From positions 1 through 10,296 of the forward strand of contig JAJTHA010000159.1 of assembly GCA_021299565.1 (NCBI GenBank): a DNA stretch of 10,296 bases, written 5' to 3'. The notes beneath the pieces are model-generated. The model ran no database searches and was not told where the DNA came from. It saw only the letters and a list, made by a program, of their open reading frames with translations. The position numbers were made by a program, and so were the translations under genes. Source of the DNA: Candidatus Caenarcanales bacterium. Its GTDB lineage: Bacteria > Cyanobacteriota > Vampirovibrionia > LMEP-6097. Shown piece after piece: positions 5,937 to 10,296 of the stretch. Position 1 is the stretch's first letter. Every line of letters starts with the position of its first letter.

Positions 5937-7280
5937 ATGAGCTCAAATATAGATAAAGACCTAGATGCTTTAAGTGAAAAATTAGAACTTAACGCTTCTG
6001 GATATCCAGCAAATACACTCGATGGTAAAACTTGTTACGATGCGCAATCTTGTTTTGCGTTAAACATGAAACAATCACTTCACTCAAATGACAAAATTGA
6101 TAATGTGCTTCTTTCTTATCTCAATACTTGTAAAAGAGAAATTATCATGGAGCTTCCTTTGAGAAGAGATGACGGTAGTTTATTGCCCGTGAAAGCATAC
6201 AGAGTTCAACACAATAATGCAAGAGGACCATTCAAAGGTGGAATTCGTTATCACCAAGGAGTTGATCTCGCTGAAACTCGCAAAATGGCCAATTTAATGA
6301 CTTGGAAAACAGCACTAGTCGATATTCCTTTTGGCGGTGCCAAGGGTGGTGTTGCTATAGATCCCAAAAAACTTTCTGTGCATGAATTAAGACGTCTGAC
6401 CAAAGCGATGGTCTCGCATCTAGGCAACAATATCGGACCACACGTAGATATCCCGGCGCCTGATGTCAACACCAATCCACAAGTGATGTCTTGGATATTT
6501 GATGAATACGCAAAATCAAATGTGAATATTTCGCCCTTGGCTGTAGTCACCGGTAAGCCAGTTGAACTTGGAGGAAGTCCGGGAAGACTAGAAGCTACTG
6601 GTAGGGGTGTTTATGTCATGTTGCGCGAATATTGCAAACATAAATCAATTGATCCTAAAACTTTAACCGTAGCTGTTCAAGGATTTGGAAATGTAGGTTA
6701 CTACGCTGCCAAAATTATTTCTCAAGAACTAGGCTGCAAAATAGTTGGCATCAGTAATGCAACAGGTGCCCTATATAACCCTGATGGTATCGATGTTATA
6801 GCTGCTAAAAAATATGAAGATGATCACAAAGAATATTTCTTTGGATTCCCAGGAGCTACAGAGATAGACAGAGATGCTTTGCTAACTTGTAAATGTGATG
6901 TTTTGATTCCAGCTGCTTTATCGGGCGCTGTCACCAAAGAAGTTGCGGAAAAAACAGAAGCGAAAATTATCATTGAAGCGGCTAATAGTCCAACTACACC
7001 TGAAGGCAATGAAGTGCTTTATAAAAAAGGTATTTTTATCGTGCCAAGTATTTTGGCAAATGCTGGTGGTGTCATTGTGAGCTATTTCGAATGGACACAA
7101 AACTTGCAGCAATATTATTGGGAATACGAAAAAGTGCGAGAAGAGCTTGAAAAGCGTATGGTTAAGGCTTTCTGGGAAGTGGTTAACACCGCTGAAAAAC
7201 ATAAAATTGGTAATAGGCAAGCAGCTTATCTCATCGCTTTAGAGAGAGTCGCGGCTGCTGTTTTATTGAGAGGTTTTTAA
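5937..7280 (+). CDS. gdhA: Glutamate dehydrogenase (Glu/Leu/Phe/Val dehydrogenase family)
   Basis: It catalyses reversible oxidative deamination of glutamate to 2-oxoglutarate and ammonia with NAD(P), linking nitrogen and carbon metabolism in the cytoplasm. The 447 residues show the substrate-binding segment GPFKGGIRYH (97-106) and the catalytic block WKTALVDIPFGGAKGGVAIDP (123-143), with Lys124 and the catalytic Lys136. The second acid is Asp176 in DIPAPDVNT. The Rossmann motif is VQGFGNVGYYAA (247-258, GxGxxG), and IIEAANSPTTPE (345-356) and LANAGGVIVSYFEWTQNLQ (373-391) follow. Length and the FEWTQN block fit the hexameric, bacterial/archaeal-type enzymes rather than the large NAD-GDHs. 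Cofactor choice is not decided by the sequence. A strong Shine-Dalgarno sequence (AAGGAGA) supports the ATG. The stop overlaps that of the convergent gene by two bases. Related leucine or phenylalanine dehydrogenases are shorter and less likely. Confidence 0.94.
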   Translation: MSSNIDKDLDALSEKLELNASGYPANTLDGKTCYDAQSCFALNMKQSLHSNDKIDNVLLSYLNTCKREIIMELPLRRDDGSLLPVKAYRVQHNNARGPFKGGIRYHQGVDLAETRKMANLMTWKTALVDIPFGGAKGGVAIDPKKLSVHELRRLTKAMVSHLGNNIGPHVDIPAPDVNTNPQVMSWIFDEYAKSNVNISPLAVVTGKPVELGGSPGRLEATGRGVYVMLREYCKHKSIDPKTLTVAVQGFGNVGYYAAKIISQELGCKIVGISNATGALYNPDGIDVIAAKKYEDDHKEYFFGFPGATEIDRDALLTCKCDVLIPAALSGAVTKEVAEKTEAKIIIEAANSPTTPEGNEVLYKKGIFIVPSILANAGGVIVSYFEWTQNLQQYYWEYEKVREELEKRMVKAFWEVVNTAEKHKIGNRQAAYLIALERVAAAVLLRGF

Positions 7281-9718
7281 ATAAAATTCCACTCAATTAA
7301 AAGTGGTTTTGGTAATTGCACAACTTGACCATTCGCTTTCGTATAAGCAACTTTCTCGTGTTCATCCCAAGCAATATCTATGGATAAGCCTCTCGCTTCT
7401 ACATAGTTAAGCAGATTGCTTTCATCGAGTTTTTGAATAATATGATTTGCTTCTTGATTTACCAAAGTTCCAATGTAATTGTTGTATTCTTCCGAGGAGA
7501 TATCCAGACCAAGTTCTTGTATCATTTCATCGTGCATATTTGGCCAAGAGGGACCTATTGAACCTCTATTAACTACTTCAGGACCGCTACCAACTTTCAT
7601 AAATGGTGGATGTTGTACAGTCTGACCTGGAATGACATCTACAGGTCCACGAATCAATTGTCGACCTGTGCTGAAATATCTGCCTTCAATTACTGCACCC
7701 TTGATCTTGAGGAGGTTTGCCTTCCTCTCAACTAAACCTGTATCAGTCATTTGTGTTATTTTCTTTTGAGTGTAATCTGGTCTGCCATATTCTAGAGCAC
7801 CCCAAATGCCATTATTCTCATAGCGATCATATGATCTAGTCAATGAACTATTTATGATTGAAGCTAATTTGCTAGCAGCATTACTATCATTCAAAGAAAT
7901 TTCAAAACTTTGGCAACCATCATTACTCTCGATCTTTGAAAGATCCAAGCCTTCTGCTGTGAAAATTGCTCCAGTATGTCTTTGAGCAAAAGGAGAGGCG
8001 TTTGAACCGGCATCGATATCTACGATTTTGATAATTATTTTATCAGCATCTCTTTTGAGACGTATCTGACCGTCTCCCCATGCAGCTTGATCTGGTTTCA
8101 ATACAAGTTCGCTAGAATATTTCCCTTCTATAAAAGATTTTGCGAAATCTTCTGTTAATTCTGCAGAACTATCTTCTAATATTTCTTGAGGCAATTGATC
8201 ATTGTAAATATATTCATCTTGACTTCCCCATGGACCTTCTTCAGTTATTAGCTTCCAGCCATCAGGATTAAATGCATCAGGTTTGAAATTATTTATGCTC
8301 GCGACTTGCTCTATCATTTTGATAGGGCCACCAGTTGCTATTTTGCGATGTAGGATTTTTGATTGTCCAACTGTTGATTTTAGTTCTTTTATCAAACGAT
8401 AGCTCAAACGATTCCGTAAATGAGTATCTATGAGAGCTTCTATCTGTACAGGTCTAGGTATTTGTATCGTGCCGTTGCCGCTTGCTTTTGGGACAGTGAT
8501 GAAATCATCTTTGCGCCAAGCGATATCCAATACTAACGTCATTCCTTCTCCGCGTTTTACCAACCCCTGTTTTAATGCTTCTTGATAAATGATTTCAGCT
8601 TGAGATTTTAGAAGCAACTCAAAACATTGTTTGAAATCATTCTCTTCGCCCTCTGGAGTTTCTAAAACTTTTAATAATGGGTCTAATGTTTCATGATCCG
8701 TCGCAATAAGTTCGCCGCTATTAACAAATTCACCCGACCGTCCTCGTTTCATAAATGACTCGCAAGTCAATGTGCTTCCCTCATGTAGACCAGCTTGCAT
8801 AAGAGCTTCTCCATGTCCATTAACCCTTAATGAATATCTTGCTTCCAAAGCATTACCATTAGTGTCTTTGATAAGATCATGCTTTGGCTCCAAAAGAGTG
8901 CTTTGTATTTGTTTGGAATTATTAGCATCAAAAAATAGCATTCCTGCCTTAACTCTTCCACGAGTTGATATATTAAGCAGATCTTTCAATAAATTTTTAG
9001 TTTGGTTCTTGTGAGCTGCTGGGATAGTGATTTTGATTGAACCAATTTGTTCATCAATAGTACCTATATTTTTTGTTTTGCAATATTCTAGAATTCTTGA
9101 GTTGATATCGTAGTGTTCTTCTTTAATTTTTGGATTTACTATTATTAGCTCAATTGTGGAATCAATAAAGTTTAGCTTCATTAAACCATCACCAAAGGCA
9201 CCTGTTTCAGGCTTGATGACTAAATCTGTGCCATGTGTGCCATTTAGGATTTGTTCAATTGCAGAATCAGTGTCTAGAATTTGATCTTCTGCCGACACAA
9301 ATTCATTTGGCAAAAGTGCGTTAATTTCATATTGATGATCAGTGATTTTTCTTCTTCCTTGTGAATCAAAATCACTTTCTTTCCCTGGTTGAATAATTGC
9401 TTTTATTGGAATTGTTTCGATCACGCCATTTCTAGAGAGTCTGTGAATAAGGTATTTGGAGAAATCCAAAAACAAGCATGACCTTGCTAAATTTTGCCTT
9501 TCCAGAAATGCAGTATCTGTTTTTTGTTTTTCTTGAGTTCTCGAAGATAGTACTCTTCCATAATTCAGGAAGCCATTACTTGATTTTGTTGTTGTAGAAG
9601 CTTCTACTGTAGTGTTTGGATTTTTGTTGTTTATTTCGGCCGATGCTTCAATAAGAGTATCTTTTGACACTCGGTAACGACCATTATCTAGAATTAATCG
9701 ATTGGAAACTGTGCCCAT
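7277..9718 (-). CDS. Tandem double ATP-grasp-like protein of unknown function
   Basis: An 813-residue protein that I do not recognise as a named family. It contains two copies of one module, about 129-430 and 502-812, joined by a helical linker. Each copy has, in order: a Tyr-x-x-Asn-x-x-LP-x-E lead-in (130-139; 503-512); an ATP-grasp P-loop-like LVIKP/LVLKP followed by G-D-G (Lys169 with G176/G178; Lys541 with G548/G550); an Arg-Tyr pair in EARY/EGRY (Arg294; Arg680); FVNSG/VVNRG (Asn333; Asn717); and a terminal block LDIAW/IDIAW (Asp398; Asp781) ending in IE (Glu427; Glu809). In the second copy this Glu is followed by W-N, like the E-x-N metal ligands of ATP-grasp enzymes; the first copy lacks that Asn. 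Such folds join a carboxylate to an amine, thiol or similar with ATP. The substrate is unknown. Residues 1-128 have no recognised domain. There is no signal peptide. The start has no Shine-Dalgarno sequence and follows the nuclease-like gene by 18 bases, suggesting a coupled operon. Confidence 0.85.
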   Translation of the reverse strand: MGTVSNRLILDNGRYRVSKDTLIEASAEINNKNPNTTVEASTTTKSSNGFLNYGRVLSSRTQEKQKTDTAFLERQNLARSCLFLDFSKYLIHRLSRNGVIETIPIKAIIQPGKESDFDSQGRRKITDHQYEINALLPNEFVSAEDQILDTDSAIEQILNGTHGTDLVIKPETGAFGDGLMKLNFIDSTIELIIVNPKIKEEHYDINSRILEYCKTKNIGTIDEQIGSIKITIPAAHKNQTKNLLKDLLNISTRGRVKAGMLFFDANNSKQIQSTLLEPKHDLIKDTNGNALEARYSLRVNGHGEALMQAGLHEGSTLTCESFMKRGRSGEFVNSGELIATDHETLDPLLKVLETPEGEENDFKQCFELLLKSQAEIIYQEALKQGLVKRGEGMTLVLDIAWRKDDFITVPKASGNGTIQIPRPVQIEALIDTHLRNRLSYRLIKELKSTVGQSKILHRKIATGGPIKMIEQVASINNFKPDAFNPDGWKLITEEGPWGSQDEYIYNDQLPQEILEDSSAELTEDFAKSFIEGKYSSELVLKPDQAAWGDGQIRLKRDADKIIIKIVDIDAGSNASPFAQRHTGAIFTAEGLDLSKIESNDGCQSFEISLNDSNAASKLASIINSSLTRSYDRYENNGIWGALEYGRPDYTQKKITQMTDTGLVERKANLLKIKGAVIEGRYFSTGRQLIRGPVDVIPGQTVQHPPFMKVGSGPEVVNRGSIGPSWPNMHDEMIQELGLDISSEEYNNYIGTLVNQEANHIIQKLDESNLLNYVEARGLSIDIAWDEHEKVAYTKANGQVVQLPKPLLIEWNFI

Positions 9719-9736
9719 TGGCTAAACATAATATCA

Positions 9737-10153
9737 CTATCTGAGTATTTTAATGCCTAATTCTTCAAAATTTAGCGTTGTTTCCCTAATCACTTCAAAA
9801 CCTTTTGATCTCAAAAATTCGTCTCGTTGTTTTTGGTAGAGGACTTTATGTGGCTCTTGGTGACTAGGATGTAGGTCCCATTCGATATTGATTTTCTGCT
9901 CTGTTAGTAAAATATCACATTCAAATCCCAAAACAAAAACATTGTGTCTGATTTTCAAGTGAGGGAAAGTATTTTTTAGTAATTTAAAAAGTTGCTTTTC
10001 GGTCTTATTGCTAAAGCCGTATGAGTGGCTGATTTCTGGGAGTTGTTTGATTAAAGGGTTTTGGGCTTCTTCTATGCTTAATTTACCTAGATGAAATTTT
10101 TTGAGAAGCTCAAAGTCGGAGGATTTGTGGGGATATTTGTTTGTTTTTGGCAC
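9737..10153 (-). CDS. Restriction-endonuclease-fold protein (DUF559/Vsr/RAP-like)
   Basis: A 138-residue protein with GTG start; AGGA lies 6 bases upstream. Residues 1-50 are a helical, charged N-terminal part. Residues 51-138 follow the layout of the small PD-(D/E)xK-type domains of DUF559, Vsr and RAP proteins: a helix (TEKQLFKLLKNTF), a strand (IRHNVFVLGFECDILL) with Asp80, the core strand KINIEWD (87-93) with Glu91 and Asp93, then His98, a helix containing QKQRDEFLRSKG (107-118) and a final strand FEVIRET (119-125). In DUF559 proteins the core strand usually reads E-x-D-G followed by His; here it is EWDLHPSH. The residues fit a metal-dependent nuclease or an RNA-binding RAP domain, and the activity is inferred only. 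It is the first gene of a probable operon with the double ATP-grasp gene, and a possible promoter lies just upstream. Confidence 0.65.
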   Translation of the reverse strand: MPKTNKYPHKSSDFELLKKFHLGKLSIEEAQNPLIKQLPEISHSYGFSNKTEKQLFKLLKNTFPHLKIRHNVFVLGFECDILLTEQKINIEWDLHPSHQEPHKVLYQKQRDEFLRSKGFEVIRETTLNFEELGIKILR

Positions 10154-10172
10154 TTTATTCCTATTGAGGTTT

Positions 10173-10202
10173 ATTAAAGAATAGCAGTAGGTAAATTAAC
10201 AA
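10173..10202 (-). promoter_or_regulatory. Possible sigma-70-type promoter of the nuclease/ATP-grasp operon
   Basis: On the minus strand TTGTTA (10202-10197) and TTTAAT (10178-10173) stand 18 bases apart and match TTGACA and TATAAT at 4 and 5 of 6 positions. The -10 lies about 20 bases before the GTG start. The region is AT-rich, so chance matches are likely. Confidence 0.3.
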
Positions 10203-10240
10203 AACTTAATTCAAGAAACGCTTGACCCTCGTACCCAAGT

Positions 10241-10296
10241 ATGATACCTTATATAGTTAAGAGCCCTGAAGATGTTGATGATCTAGGCAAGCTACA
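10241..10296 (+). CDS. Possible N-terminus of a divergent gene (runs off right edge)
   Basis: From an ATG at 10241 the frame is open for 18 codons to the edge and reads MIPYIVKSPEDVDDLGKL. The composition is protein-like, with an acidic helix-like stretch, but the length is too short for a family call. No Shine-Dalgarno sequence is visible; the upstream bases read ACCCTCGTACCCAAGT. If real, it is divergent from the nuclease-like gene, and the 87-base gap between the two starts holds both promoters. Confidence 0.35.
   Translation, partial: MIPYIVKSPEDVDDLGKL

Noticed and set aside
6251..6550. Minus-strand open frame inside gdhA
   Set aside because: It is fully inside a clearly conserved enzyme gene and its translation resembles no protein; it is a shadow of the codon structure.
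6918..7220. Second minus-strand open frame inside gdhA
   Set aside because: It overlaps the conserved C-terminal part of glutamate dehydrogenase and has no upstream ribosome binding site.
1..10296. tRNA, rRNA, CRISPR array or insertion sequence
   Set aside because: No T-arm-like motifs, rRNA-like blocks, regularly spaced direct repeats or transposase-like frames were seen on either strand.

Overview
This is an AT-rich bacterial window with dense gene packing and standard-code genes. Nothing in it fixes the taxon. A signal peptide, a short flagellin, a UbiE/MenG methyltransferase and REP-like palindromes between genes would fit a flagellated, AT-rich bacterium, for example the non-photosynthetic relatives of cyanobacteria (Melainabacteria/Vampirovibrionia). 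That placement is a guess from memory of such genomes.

Left part (1-1740). A reading frame on the minus strand runs off the left edge and looks like the start of a GAF-type sensory domain. It is followed by a cloverleaf-like palindromic repeat (about 422-518), a GC-rich hairpin that serves as the probable flagellin terminator (561-604), and the flagellin gene on the minus strand (636-1511). Flagellin has a sigma-28/SigD-type -10 element about 96 bases upstream.

Middle part (1739-5755). A plus-strand pair comes first: a membrane-anchored helical-repeat protein with a degenerate AAA+ domain, then ubiE/menG 17 bases later. Two minus-strand genes converge on them with no spare base: a small secreted protein of unknown function and, upstream of it, an RluA-family pseudouridine synthase. 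The gap between the synthase gene and gdhA holds a second copy of the palindromic repeat and a perfect inverted repeat next to the gdhA ribosome binding site.

Right part (5937-10296). gdhA (glutamate dehydrogenase) reads rightward, and its stop codon overlaps that of a long minus-strand gene. That gene encodes an 813-residue protein built from two tandem ATP-grasp-like modules, and this is the most unusual gene in the window. Upstream of it, 18 bases away and in the same direction, is a small restriction-endonuclease-fold protein (DUF559/Vsr/RAP-like). The two probably form an operon. The first codons of a divergent gene may lie at the right edge.

The known genes are housekeeping or motility functions: menaquinone/ubiquinone synthesis, RNA modification, nitrogen metabolism and the flagellar filament. 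The unknowns are the pseudo-AAA+ protein, the secreted protein and the ATP-grasp/nuclease pair. The last pair is the best candidate for an undescribed system.
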